Made by a program: the position numbers and the translations under genes. DNA of 64,000 bases from Pyropia yezoensis (taxonomy: Eukaryota; Rhodophyta; Bangiophyceae; Bangiales; Bangiaceae). Location: contig CM020618.1 in assembly GCA_009829735.1 (NCBI GenBank), positions 29,488,894-29,552,893 on the forward strand. The letters run 5' to 3'. The notes under the pieces were generated by a model. That model had not been told where the DNA came from and searched no databases. It worked only from the letters and a program-made list of their open reading frames with translations. This document shows, piece by piece, positions 8,250 through 19,128 of the stretch (within the stretch, counting starts at the first letter, position 1; each line of letters opens with the position of its first letter).

Positions 8250-11200
8250 GGCAGCTATCCAGTACTCGCAGAACGCCGACGTAACATCCACGGCCGTGAT
8301 GGTTCTTAGCGGGATTGCTCGGGTAAAGTTGGAGAGCCGGTGACAAGTAATGAGCAGGTATAGGTTGCCACTGGATGTCTCAGGTCGGGGCCCCGGGATG
8401 TCCATACTCAAGCTTGCAAAGGGTTCCGCCGCAGGAAGCGGGCGTAGCTTAGAAGTCTTCTTCCTCTGGGTCAACCGGTTCGTTGCACAGGAGATACAGG
8501 CCTCTAGATGCTTGTGGACATCGCTTGCCATGGTTTCCCAGTAGTAGTGTCGCCGCATCGAGGCATACCTCCGGTTGATGCCAGGGTGTCCGGCCTGGGG
8601 AGACGAGTGTTCCAGGCGGAGGATATCAGTTCGTAGGTTTTGGGGTACGTAGACTCGAGTTGCCCCATCAAAGGGTGATACCCGTATCAGAAGTCCATCC
8701 GTGGACTCGGAGAAGCGACTATTCCGGTTCAGGTCCATCTGGTGGCGGAGCTCTAAGCAATGAGGATCTTTGAGCTGTGCCTCGAGCATCCGGTGAATGT
8801 TTACCGGCTGGTGGGCTTCAGGCGACTCGTAAAGGGGAGCGTGACAACCACGGCCGACATGCGGGAGGACGAAACAGGGTATTTCTTTCGGGATTGGGCC
8901 CGTATCGGCTGCAGGAGTCTCCAACCGGGACGTGGTGTCGGCGCAGTGGTGCTCCCTCCCTGCTCTGGTGCACACCTTGTACTTGAACTCCGAGAGGCGT
9001 AGACGCCACCGGGCGACCCTTCCTTGGCTGCTGTCCATGCATAGCAGCCACCTTAGGCTGGCGTGGTCCGTCCGGATGAGAAAACCTTGTCCTTCTAGAT
9101 AAAGGCGTAACAGGAAACAGGCCCAGACGACTGCCAAGCACTCGCGTTCCGTCGTGAAATAGTTCTTCTCTGCTGGATTCAAGACGCGACTGTAGTAGCC
9201 CACCGGGAGGAAGTGCCTATCAGGTTGATGCTGGAGCAGAGAGCACCCCACCTGGACGCCACAGGCGTCAGTCTCTAGAACAAACGGGCCCTCCCGATTG
9301 GGTAGCGCCAGTACCGGAGTCGTGGTCAGGCGCTTGTTGAGCTCCTCGAAGGCGGCTGTGTGCTTCTCATCGAACACCGGGAGTTGTTCGGGGAGCTTCT
9401 TGCTGGTGAGCTTGGTAAACGGCCTGGCAATCAGGGAGTAGTCTTGTACAAACCGGCGGTAGACGTCGCACATGCCCAGAAAGCTCTTGAGTTCCGTCTG
9501 GGTCTTAGGTCGCCGGGCTTGCCGAAAGGCCTTGATATTCTTCTCGTTCACCCGGAGCTCCCCCGGACTCAACACGTGCCCCAGGTATTTAACTTCAGTC
9601 TCAAAGAGGTGGCACTTCTCTGCCTTCAGGGTAACTCCAGCCGTGAAAAGAAGAGCCAGGACCTCTCGGATGTGCTCTAAGTGTTCTGCCGGGGTCTTGG
9701 AGACGACGATGATATCGTCCAAGTAAACCAGACATGTCCTCCATCTTAGTCCCGACAGGATGATGTCAATCGCTCTCTGGAAAGTAGCCGGAGCATTAGT
9801 GAAGCCAAAAGGAAGACGCTTGCACCGGAATCGCCCCATATGGCACGTGAAGGTGATTCTGTCCTTGTCCTCGTTGGCCAGAGGGATTTGCCAGTATCCG
9901 GCGTTACGATCCAGAGTTTAAAAGAGGGTGGCGTCACCGAGAAGGTCAATGCAATCATCCATCCAGGGTATCGGGTATACATCCTTGACCGTCGTCTCGT
10001 TCAGGCGCCTGTAGTCGACGCAAAAACGGAAGTGACCGCCAGGTTTCGGGACGACCACCACCGGGAAGGCCCACTCGCCACCTGAGTACTCGGAAACATC
10101 CATTTTGAGCATCTTGTTAACCTGCTTCTCAATCTCATCCCGGCGATGTGGTCCAGCCCGATACGGTTGCAGATGTACTGGCTTAGCATCTGGCTGAAGT
10201 TGAATCCGGTATAGAGTGCCGTCCATCTTGCCCAGCTCGCCAGACCACAGGTGCCGATACTTTTGGAGAAGCTTCGCCAGAGCCCTGTTCAGGTCAAGAA
10301 GAACATTTTCTTGGTTGACACTCGGCATCTTGGGTGGTGCTTGAACGGGCTTTGGGGCAACGCCGACAGCCTGTGCTTGTTCCGGACGCACGCCCAGGGC
10401 GGAAAGGTTGGATGCCAGTTCTTGTTACAGGTTCAAGCGGTCCTTCTTGCTCAGGGCACGGGCAGAGCCTCGATAATGTTCTGCCGTTCCAACTCGAGTA
10501 CCCTTGGCGAGAGTTATTGGCTTCCGGCTCACGTTGACGATCAGCACGGAGAATGGGGCGTGCCTTTCCACCTTCTTGTAATGCCCATGGGCCAAGTACA
10601 ACCGGTGATTCGCCAGAAAAGCCTTGCGTCCGTAGATCAGGCATTGACCCGTTGTCCGGGTAGTCACTTGAGCCTTGGTCTCTGAACGAGGAGGAAGAAG
10701 CCCTGGTTTGAAGAGCGTCAAGGTAGAGGATGGGATGCGGTCCTTCTTGCTCTTGACTACACAACCTTAGTCTCCAGATGCTCCAGCACCGGTGACACAA
10801 ACCCATGGTTGACCTGCACCTTTCCTTCTCCTGGCAGGATACTCTTGACTTGCTGCTTCTGGAAGTCCCAGCCTAGGATGAGAGGGACTGAGACGGTCTT
10901 GACTACGAGAAAGGGAAAAAGCATTGGTTCATTGTTGACAAAGATGGTGACAGGAAGGCCGCCAAGCGGTCGTAGAGTTTGACCCGAGGCGTCTACAATC
11001 CGGGTCTTGGTAGAGGCTCTCCAGGCTTGTCGGCGTCAGCCCGGAGGTAGCAGGTTCTCAGTAATGGCGCTTGGTCCGGCTCCCGTGTCGACCACCGGAG
11101 TACCAGCTTGGGAGAGGCTATCCCCCACACGCATACGAGCATTAATATTGAGGTAGTCCTTACGTAGGACGAGCAAGGTCCCCTTGAACAAACAGGGTGT

Positions 11201-11795
11201 CCAGGCGGCCACCGGTTGAGCAGGTAACTGCCGTCCTTTCTCCCGGCACGGAAGGGGAACGTGGCAAAAACCGCTCGCGCACCCAGCACCAAAGTTGTGG
11301 TGATGCACAAGGGCTGCCTCCCGTGTCGGGGGAACCGGAAGAAGTGCGAGTCGCACACACGCTGTCTCGGTTGTGGGGCAATCCCCCCCGCTAGTAAACA
11401 AGAAGATGGTGTGTGGGCCAACAGTTTCTTGGTCGGGACGGAGAAGCGAGGCCAAGCCCCGCTGTCCCTCCCCTTATCCCCCCAGGGTCCTCTCAGAATC
11501 TCGCCACGCAGAATCTTCCACCCCAGCACCTGCACACCGGGCCACACGAAAATTCAAGACGAAAAAAATGCAGAAAACCCTCAAATCTATGTTGGATTTA
11601 CTATCAAGCAAAGTATCCCTGACTTAGAGAAATTCGGGATCAAATGCAAAGGGAGGAACGGGTCAGACCAGTTGGCCCCTGTCCCAGTATGGCGCGCTCT
11701 GTCCCCCTGCATGGGGCCAGTTCTGCTACAGGGAGAACGGGTAGAAGTACCCTGCCGTCGAATATTCGGGAAGACACTTGGGGAGAGGGCCTGCC
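8250..11795 (-). pseudogene. Pro-pol of element B, inactivated and 3' truncated by element A
   Basis: In reading order there is a protease with DTGAGPS near 11060-11080, a protease-RT spacer (10721-10425), then RT with YLDD (near 9745), RNase H (LETDACG near 9290), the integrase HHCC zinc domain (near 8640-8520) and the start of the catalytic core. The frame breaks at 8250 inside the segment AFCEYWIAA. Defects: the 471-bp solo LTR between gag end and protease, a frame change near 11040, and an in-frame TAA at 9918-9920 just before the NAGYWQIP motif of RT. If the solo LTR and one 5-bp target duplication are removed, the protease frame joins the -1 frame entered from the gag slippery site. Confidence 0.85.
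11260..11730 (-). repeat. Solo LTR of the element A family
   Basis: 471 bp homologous, in inverted orientation, to the 3' LTR of element A over its whole length. Its ends are CGTGGCA (one change from TGTGGCA) and TGCTACA. Flanks are GGGAA (11255-11259) and GGGAG (11731-11735), a likely 5-bp target duplication with one mutation. Coding homology to gag/protease of element B resumes on both sides with the frame intact once the LTR is removed, so this is an insertion reduced by LTR-LTR recombination. Confidence 0.8.
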
Positions 11796-13550
11796 CTACT
11801 CGTTTCCCGAGCCCGAGGATTCCTTGAAGGTCTCGGTCTCCAGGTCAAAGTCCGAAGGAGCTTTCTTGGTCAGAGCCTCGGTGATGCTCTTCAAAGTTGC
11901 CACCCGAACCGCGTGTACCTGTGCCTCGTCCGTCTTGGTAGGCGCTCACCGGTCAGCCCAGTTGACCGCTTTAGCGAACACTAGTCCATGACGCTTGAGC
12001 TTCTCTTGGAGATCCTTAGGGATGGTCAGGCAGTGGTAAGACAGATGGTTCTCCTTCTGGCACAGCCAACAAGACAGGAAACGCTGGTTCTTGACTTGTT
12101 TAGGGGCCAGCAAGGAAGGCTGCTCCTTGGAGATGAAGCCACCCCACTGGTCACCTGACGCCACGGAAGAGGTCTCGCCAACAGCCAGTACCGGTACTGA
12201 GTTATTGCCTCCCTTATACTTGTCGGGTCCGGGACGAAATCGCGAAAACGGCTTGGGAGTCGACACAACGGGGGCCTGGAGTGCCTTTGCTTGCCGGTAC
12301 ATGCCCTGGGTGTAGGTCATCTGGAAGGTATCCTCTTGGTGTTCTTGGTTGTAGTTCTCAGCATCAACTTAAAGATATTCAGGAAGCCCCTCCGAGAAGA
12401 TCATCTTGAGCCTGTCCTCAGGGTAAGCGTTGCCACAAGCCTCGCTCATCTCCTGGACACGGCGGCCGAAGGCCTCTGGAGTCTCTTGTCCCTCCATGGT
12501 TGCCCGGTTCAGTTTTCCCACCGCCTTGCGCAGGGAGTCTGCGTCGGCGTAGTTCGACAGGAGCCAGTTTACCGCTTCCGGATAGCTACCAACGGTACGC
12601 CGGATGATGTGTCCGGCTGAGTTCGGAAAAAACTTGTGCGACCCGCTGTTCCGCTTCTCCACTAAAGAAGTTGACCAGAGGGTAGAGTGCATTGCCCTCC
12701 GACACATCATTGTCGTTACATGCCTTGACAAACCGGCGCAGGAAGGCAAATATAAGCGCCGGTTTCTTCCCAGAAAAATTGGGATGTCCCCCGAAAATCG
12801 GCTGCATACGCGGTTCAGGGATGCCATCTTCTTTTCCATCTTCCGGGTGTAACCTTGGTCTTGGTTCTCCAGCCGGAAATTGCCCCAATACGTGACCTTG
12901 TTCAGGGAGGCGTCCCCCACTTGGTGAGCAGGAAAGTCAAACTCGACCAACCTGCGCCGAGGAGGACCAGGGGTCGCGTCCCTGTCATACCCCTCCTCAG
13001 AGCTGGAGGAACTGGTGTCACTGGTGCTAGAATGATGACGACGACGCCGCCGCCTCCGGCTGCTCCGGTTACGGGTCTTGGAGCTTCCCGCCCCATAGGA
13101 CGCCAGGGGAGGAAAAGCTTGACCGTTCCCGGGAGTCGAGGCCTCAGGGGGATCCGTAGAGCCAGTCACAGCACTGCCTCTGGCACTGCTATCGCCCACA
13201 GGAAGAGAAGTATACACCCAGCTGCCATGTGTAGGTCCAGGAGTAAACACACCAGGGGGTATCCCCGGAGGCTCAGGAGTAGAATCGGCTGGAGGGAGTC
13301 GTCTGCTTCGAGCGGTCTCGAACGCCGTTGACCCCGGGGTGGCTCCCACAGGAGGAACAGCCGGAAGAACCGGAGCAGGAGGTACTTGGCCGCTTGTAGA
13401 CTCCAGCGCGCTACCGAGTGTCGAGCCCAGGTCTGCTTCGCCCGTAGGGACAACGCCGGGTTGGACGCCGTCCCCCGCGGTGACCAGGGATGCGTCAAGG
13501 GACGCAGGGTCTACCCCTTCGGGCACCGTCGTGCCAGGGAGGGTAGCCAT
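11796..13550 (-). pseudogene. Gag of element B, degenerate
   Basis: The start is taken at the ATG at 13550 (MATLPGTTVP). The N-terminal third is Pro/Thr/Ser-rich with an Arg and Ser run near 13060. The capsid core is readable only by changing frame at about 12790 and back at about 12600, where the gag-typical AFLRRFVKACNDN appears. The main frame then resumes (VQEMSEACG, IFSEGLPEYL). In-frame stops are TAA 12369-12371 and TGA 11946-11948. A zinc knuckle C-x2-C-x4-H-x4-C (CWLCQKENHLSYHC) is near 12060. The authentic end is Gly-Asn-Glu-TAG at 11796. Confidence 0.8.
11802..11808 (-). promoter_or_regulatory. Conserved -1 frameshift heptamer, element B
   Basis: On the minus strand the gag frame reads TCG GGA AAC GAG TAG, giving G GGA AAC in phase, one codon before the stop at 11796-11798. 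The encoded tail Gly-Asn-Glu-stop is identical to elements A and C. The heptamer has survived although gag upstream carries other damage. Confidence 0.68.
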
Positions 13551-13742
13551 GTTGGTCTCTTGACTCCCACAGTCCAGTTGCCTGCGTTTCCAAAGATCGT
13601 CAGACCCCAACAGAGGGGTTGGATAGCCAGCAATGGGATTCTTGTGAACGGGTGCGAATAATTCCCAAACCACTGAAGAGGACAGAACAGGAACAACCGA
13701 ACCGCGGCTCCCAAATGTCTCTTCTCAAACACTCCAATCCCC

Positions 13743-14170
13743 TGGTGCTCCACAAAATATGCGGTATAAAAATCGATCCTCTCAGACACGTGTCAGTATC
13801 CCTCGGGGGAAAAGGACGGGTAACAGAGAAAGGGGAACTACGAGAGTGGTATGCCTGTTGCCTCACGTGCCTGCTGGCAGAGCCAACAGATACGCACGGT
13901 AGTGCACACGGGGAAGAGGAAAGCAAACGCGCAGTTGTCTTTTGCCCAGAGGGCGCGGGCCAAGAGCGCCTCGCTGTCCCTCTTAACGTGCATCTGGGGG
14001 AGCCTCGGCACGTCGGCCAGGTAGCCCCCCCCCCTACCCCCAAGTGGCCCCGACCCGAGTCTAACCTCGTCAGGTCGGGGGCCACTATCACTACTAATTC
14101 TATTCTCCCTCACTAATCTCACACTCAAATTCTCTCAAATCAAGTCCCTCACAAATATGCAAAAACCCAT
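13743..14170 (-). other. Candidate primer-binding site and unresolved 5' LTR of element B
   Basis: Read on the minus strand, the sequence ending near 13743 (TTGTGGAGCACCAGGGGA) resembles the region right after the element C 5' LTR (TTGGTGGAGCAGCAGGGGA), so the 5' LTR of element B should lie at about 13757-14170. No clear terminal repeats of the TGTRGCA type were found, and the 3' LTR is outside the window, so the borders remain open. Confidence 0.4.
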
Positions 14171-14506
14171 CAGAAGTCCCTCTCTCACGTGTGGGTAGCG
14201 TAGTCCACCGCATCCCAGTGTCGGGCACGGGCCACAGCCGCCAACCATCCCCACTCGGCGGGCGTGTCCGGCGGGCGTGTCCTGGCCCCTGGCGTCCCTT
14301 GGTCGCCATCCCGGGTCGACGCCAAGTCAGGGCCAGGGATGCTACAGGGACTTGATTGCAGGGCTCTTGCGTGCCACGTCGTAGTGGTTGAGGCCACGCG
14401 TAAAGTGAAACCCTGAATGACGCATAGCACGGAAGAGCGTGGTACGTCCAAGATATGGTGGGAGGGACGCCAAGGCCGGCCGCGGCATGCACCGTGGCCG
14501 CGGTAG

Positions 14507-15010
14507 TCAGATACTCGAGAGTATAATCAACAGTGCGCGGTTCTCGTACTGCTGGTACACTGCGTCACGCATGCGCGCACTTTCAGCCGGGGAAATTCGC
14601 GACCCGCATACTCGCCGCTTGCGCTCACCCGTGTATGGTAGGATTTCAAAGAAGTCCTCATCCCGCACACGCAAAACGGAGCGCTCGCTTACACCGGTGG
14701 CGCGCGCCGTGCGTGCCACCGGGTTAGCGATGGATTTGGCGTGGCCCGCGGCGCGCTCCCCCTCAAATAACCGACGGACGATGTCCAGGAGGGTGGCCGT
14801 CTCCTTAGTCAAACGGTAGAAGGCGCGGCGCCGACGTGACGGGCCACCACCAGCGGCAATCTGTCCCGCAGACGACAGGGTGGGGGGCGCAGCTTGCGGG
14901 GGCAGAGGGATTAGGGGGGGGGGAGGTGGTAGCGTACAGTTCGCGGTGCAACCGCCGTGCAAGAGCGCCAGTCGACGATGGGTGAAGCGCAGAGGCGCGT
15001 CTGCAGACAC
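14507..15010 (-). pseudogene. Transposase N-terminal helix-turn-helix fragment
   Basis: A 167-residue ORF. After a Pro-rich start it contains a segment of about 75 residues with Leu/Ile-rich helices followed by ARATGVSERSVLRVRDE. This looks like the helix-turn-helix N-terminus of IS630/Tc1-type DDE transposases (the pattern R-x-x-x-x-A-T-G-V-S-x-x-T/S-V). It then ends at a stop with no catalytic domain visible downstream, so it is probably a truncated transposon copy. It could also be an unrelated host DNA-binding protein. Assignment is by eye only. Confidence 0.42.
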
Positions 15011-16790
15011 GACAGCGCTTCACAACAACATTTCTCAGTCCACAACTTTTTTTTCGTGTCATTGTACTCTTTGGTAGCCCCCGTAGCCGATTTTCTGTCG
15101 GATCTGGCGGAGCAGAACAACAAGCCGTGTGCTATTCTCTGTCTCAACAAAGAAGGAAGATAACGTGACACGATAAAAGAACCTACTCCGCCGTGACCCC
15201 TAGGCGACAAACGCACGGCGAGCCGTACAAGTGCAACTAAAAAGTCGGAAGAACGGACGAGTTGCTGATATATGCGACTGGTATGCACGGAGGTCCTGCC
15301 CACGAACGGAGTGTGTTATTTTTGAGCTTACGGGACCATAACCAAAAAGACAGATAAATGCTGCTAAATGATGCTTATGAGCACTGTACTCGAGGAAAAA
15401 AGGAACCTGGCGGCTCCCGTGATGCACTGCGTCATGCGGGGGGTACTGAAGCTCGGTCTCCTCAGGTGAATAGCTATACGGAATGGACCTTTAGTGCAAG
15501 CCCTGGGCGTACAGCACAAGCCCAGTCCGACGACGAGAAAATCCTCTGGTATTGCGGCTGTGAGCATTTTCAGACCGGCACCACTGCCTGATAGATAGCC
15601 CCGGACAACGGCTCTTGCTAGCACCAACATCTGCACTACTTCGACGAGTAGTCGATGAAATAGGCGTCAACAGGTCAAAGCGCACCTTTTGCTGACCGGC
15701 AATGAAGCAGAAAAAGTAAACTCACTCAAGGGTGCAGCCCACGTGCTCCTTTCGGGGGGGCGGGAGTCGATACCTTGATGCTCGGGGCCTTGGCTTGGGC
15801 GGGAGTTGCTCTTGCCCTCCAGGTACTCTTTCTACCCCGAAACCACCGCGCCCACGACTCTGTACAGGGGGCCATCATGGCGGTATCGAGCGGCGCTGGT
15901 GGGGGACGTGAGACCCTTTCTCTGGCCACCCAGTCGGGCACATTGTTCATCATCTCGAGGGCCCCGTAGGGTCCATCAGTCGGGGGCCCTTGGAGTCCAA
16001 GGACTCGATCCAGACGACTATCAACAGAGATAACGTGTTTTTTGGGCCCAAATCTTTGGTCGGGCTTGCTCAGTTTTGAGGGAATTATGCAATCGCCAGA
16101 CACAAGTGCTGATTCCTTTGTATGTTGATTCGTCGCGGGCGATCATTGCGTTCGTCCTCGCCGATTGAGGTGTTGTCACCAAACAGCGACATCATTGCTG
16201 GAACAATTCAAGCTCAACCAATGTCGGATCTCCGTCAACGCCTGCGCGTTTTGTCTGCGGTGTCAACGGGTCAAACCCTTGAAACCGTTGGGACGCGACG
16301 TTTTATCTTCTGACCAACCAGCATTGCTGGCCGCTCGAAGCCCCGGCGCGGAGCGTCTTCGCGAACAGCCCCCCCCCCGCACACTCGATGGCCGCCATCT
16401 CCGCGGTGAAGCTGGCTTGGGGCACCCCACTGGGACAGTTTGCTGAGGTGCCAAAAGGGTACGCTAGTGGTGATGGTGGTTGTTGGGGGAGGGGGAACAG
16501 GAGGCGTTCCTGCTGAGACAACCGGGCTGGGCCAGCGGCGTTGCCACTGACGCCTCGGTTCGTATTCCCCGTGCTTCGCCTGCTCATCTGCTGACCGCCT
16601 CTTTTCGTACGCGAGTGCTTGTCAGTCTTGCGCTGATGTCCCGTCTGGTGTGCTCACTTCACTTTTGTCCGCTGCCCCACCTCCCCCGCCCGCGGGTGAC
16701 TGTGTTTGGCTTCCCTCGTGCAGGTCGCACGGCCGAAGTGCTGTGACGTGACGGCCGACGCGGCTGGCCACGCCCGTGGCTGCTTCGGCC
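15011..16790. other. Non-coding or unrecognised stretch
   Basis: Only short ORFs without recognisable motifs on either strand. There is a T8 run near 15045 and a poly-C stretch at 16369-16378, and no tRNA-like cloverleaf was noticed. It is probably intergenic sequence or old repeat. Confidence 0.4.
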
Positions 16791-17156
16791 ATGACCACCG
16801 TCGGCAGCGTCGACGACGCCGTCCGTGACACCACTGGAGCCGCCGTTGCCGCAGCCACGGCGGCCGGCGGCGACGAGGCAAGTTCCGCGACCGCAGCTGC
16901 GGCGGCGTCGGCGGCAGCGGCAGCGTCAGCGGCGCCTCCCGCTGTCGTGATGGGCGTTGGTGACGGCGGCGGCCAGCGGTGTCGCATTGACTGTGGGTGC
17001 TGGGACGGGTGCTGTGGCGGCCGTGGCTGCTGCTGTTACGGCAGTGACCCCAGCGTGCGCGATGACTGCCTGTACGCAGGCTCTGAGTCGTGCCTCGGCT
17101 CCTGCTTTGCCGCATGTGTGGCGGGTTTTGCGGCGTGCTGTTGCTGTGGGCAGTGA
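16791..17156 (+). CDS. Small Ala-rich then Cys-rich hypothetical ORF
   Basis: 121 residues from the ATG at 16791. The first ~65 are Ala/Thr-rich. The last ~55 hold about 16 Cys with clusters such as CGCWDGCCGG and CCCYG. No signal peptide is evident. Overlapping frames are also open because the sequence is GC-rich, so coding potential is doubtful. I do not recognise a family. Confidence 0.22.
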   Translation: MTTVGSVDDAVRDTTGAAVAAATAAGGDEASSATAAAAASAAAAASAAPPAVVMGVGDGGGQRCRIDCGCWDGCCGGRGCCCYGSDPSVRDDCLYAGSESCLGSCFAACVAGFAACCCCGQ

Positions 17157-17727
17157 CAGGCCAGGGGGGGGGAAGGGGCAGGTGTGGGGGAGGAGGAGCC
17201 GACGGCGGTGGTCGTGGGGAGTGGGGGGTGGGTGGGCGGGCGTTGGTTGCGGGAGGGTGTTGGTTGTGCGAGGGAGCGCGCGGCGTTGTGGGACGTCTTT
17301 TTTTTTTTACTGCGGGGGGCTGGGCATGCCGATATTCTTCCTTAGCGGAGGGGCGCTTGCGCGGCCGCTGCTCCCGCCGCGCTCGCCGCCGAGGTGGATG
17401 GTCATTGGGGCGACGCACTGGCCCACTCCCCCAAAAACCCGTTGTGTCCGCCCGGGCCTGTCAACGATAGCTCGGGCGGTCGTTGGGGGGGGGGGGTTAG
17501 TGGGGACGGCGGTATGTGGAGAGAGGGGAGCGGAAGGAGGGGGGTGGCCTGCTGCGTTCAGCGACCCACCAAGCCAGTAGCAGAAGCCCCGCGGCGGCCG
17601 CGGCTGGCGCCCCGGCCGACCGGCCGTCGTCCCCCGCGGCGGCATCGCGGCAGCGAGGGGGAGGAAAAGAGGTTCGGCTCCCACCCCCCCCCGTGCGCAC
17701 TGGTGCGCACTGGCAAGGGCGGCTCCC

Positions 17728-17960
17728 GTCAGCGTGGCCGTCAATCGTGGCCGTCGTCGTCAGCGTGGCCGTCAGCGTGGCCGTCAGCGTGGCCGTCAAT
17801 CGTCGCCGTCGTCGTCAGCGTGGTTATTATCCTGGCCGTCGTCAGCGTGGCCGTTGTCGTGGCCGTCATCATCAGTGTGGCCGTTGTCATGGCCGTCAGC
17901 GTGGTCGTCAGCATGGCCGTCAGCGTGGTCGTCAGCGTGGCCGTCGTCGTCAGCGTGGTT
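17728..17960. repeat. Minisatellite, variants of GTGGCCGTCAGC
   Basis: About 230 bp of imperfect tandem units of 6-12 bp (GTGGCCGTCAGC, GTGGCCGTCGTC and similar). Because the unit is a multiple of three, long open frames exist on both strands (Ser-Ala-Trp-Pro repeats on plus, His-Ala-Asp-Gly on minus). I do not regard these as genes. Confidence 0.85.
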
Positions 17961-18104
17961 ACTACCACTGCCCGAAAGGTGACGTGGCGGCTGTCGGCCT
18001 CTTGCACGGCCGGTACCGTGCACAGCTGCAAGGCCCCGGGGCGGGTGTCGCCACGCGCAACACCGCCGGCAGTCACAACCACCTCAATTGGATCTGCCTC
18101 CCCC

Positions 18105-18492
18105 GCGCAGTGGGGCTTAAAGGGGGTCCACGCTTTTCTTGCTTTTTCCTTGCGAAGTGGCCTGCACAAGACTTGCAGCCCCTCTCACAGGCATGCTCAG
18201 GGCCGAAAAAAGCCGAGATTTTTGCGCATCCATGCTCGTACATGGTGGAGTACCACCACCCTCTACACACCATGTACTACAGAAGAGACCAGCTCACGAC
18301 GCATCTTCTGGTGTCTTGCTATGTATGTAGAAACGGTCCCTTGTACTCCTCTGCTCAAACAAGGAGCTGCAAGAAAAAACCAGCTCTTTTTTGGCCCTGA
18401 GCATGCCTGTGAATGGGGCTGCAAGTCTTGTGCAGGCCACTTCGCAAGGAAAAAGCAAGAAAAGCGTGGACCCCCTTTAAGCCCCACTGCGC
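18105..18492. mobile_element. Foldback MITE, TIR family GCGCAGTGGNGCTTAAA
   Basis: 388 bp with near-identical inverted arms of about 105 bp (18105-18214 and 18385-18492), starting GCGCAGTGGGGCTTAAAGG and differing at only a few positions. There is no coding capacity. The outer ~17 bp match the termini of the larger element at 60593-61905, which carries a hAT transposase remnant, so this is a candidate non-autonomous relative. No clear 8-bp target duplication is seen. It lies about 640 bp upstream of the secreted-protein gene at 19129. Confidence 0.8.
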
Positions 18493-19128
18493 CGGGGACC
18501 CTTGCATGGCGCCATTGCATGGCGCTGCCACCGGTGCGCCCCGACGGCAGGCGCCTCCGCAACGTCCCCCCCTCCCCTGTTGCTGACTCCCAAGAATGCC
18601 CCCTCCCCCCAACGGCTGACCTGCTCGCGGGGGGAGTTTTTTCTTGTCCGCATGGGGGACCCACGGATGAGAGTTGATGGGGGTTGCGAGGGGATTGGGG
18701 GGCGACGACGCTCATGACGACGGCGCTGTGGCTGCTTGTGTGGTGGGGTTGCCGTTTTGGGGTTGTGGTGGGGAGGAACCGGGGAGGGCAGCCGCGCTAC
18801 GGCGCTGCGCCAGGCTGCCCCGCGAGGGACCGAGTTGTGCGACGCGTCGGCAATGGCTGAGGCGGCTGCAGCTGCGGCCTGCTGCGACGGTGGGGGTGGC
18901 GTCGGCGACTTTTTGGCCCGCTCCGGCAGGCGGAACCGCCGTGGGTAGGGCGACCCGTGTCGTTGCTTCCAGGCGTCTCCGGCTTCCCCCAGCGCCGCTG
19001 CCGCTGGCCAGGGGGGCTTGGCGGTTGGTCCTGCTCTGCCTCGCTTCCTTTCTCCCCCCTGCCCCCCCACGTCCCCCTCCCTCACCGCCCTTTCCCACTA
19101 TTTGCGTGGCGTGGCGTGCCCGCCGCCG

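Larger units (their letters stand above)
8250..13760 (-). mobile_element. Degenerate Ty3/gypsy element B, split by insertions
   Basis: A minus-strand gypsy element whose gag starts near 13550. Its protease and RT-RNaseH-integrase run down to 8250, where element A has inserted in the integrase core; the remainder should lie left of position 1. A solo LTR of the A family (11260-11730) separates the gag nucleocapsid region from the protease. Several frameshifts and in-frame stops show an old copy. The 5' LTR should lie just above about 13757 but could not be delimited. Confidence 0.85.

Noticed and set aside
11257-11739. Alternative borders of the solo LTR giving a perfect GAACG duplication
   Set aside because: These borders would cut into the conserved TGTGGCA/TGCCACA ends defined by the element A LTR; the match is probably chance.
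17728-17960. Regularly spaced repeats suggestive of a CRISPR-like array
   Set aside because: Units are contiguous and degenerate with no unique spacers; it is a minisatellite in a eukaryotic genome.
16654-18677. Several overlapping ORFs of 200-430 codons on both strands
   Set aside because: GC-rich simple sequence and the GTGGCCGTC minisatellite keep all frames open; no family resemblance.
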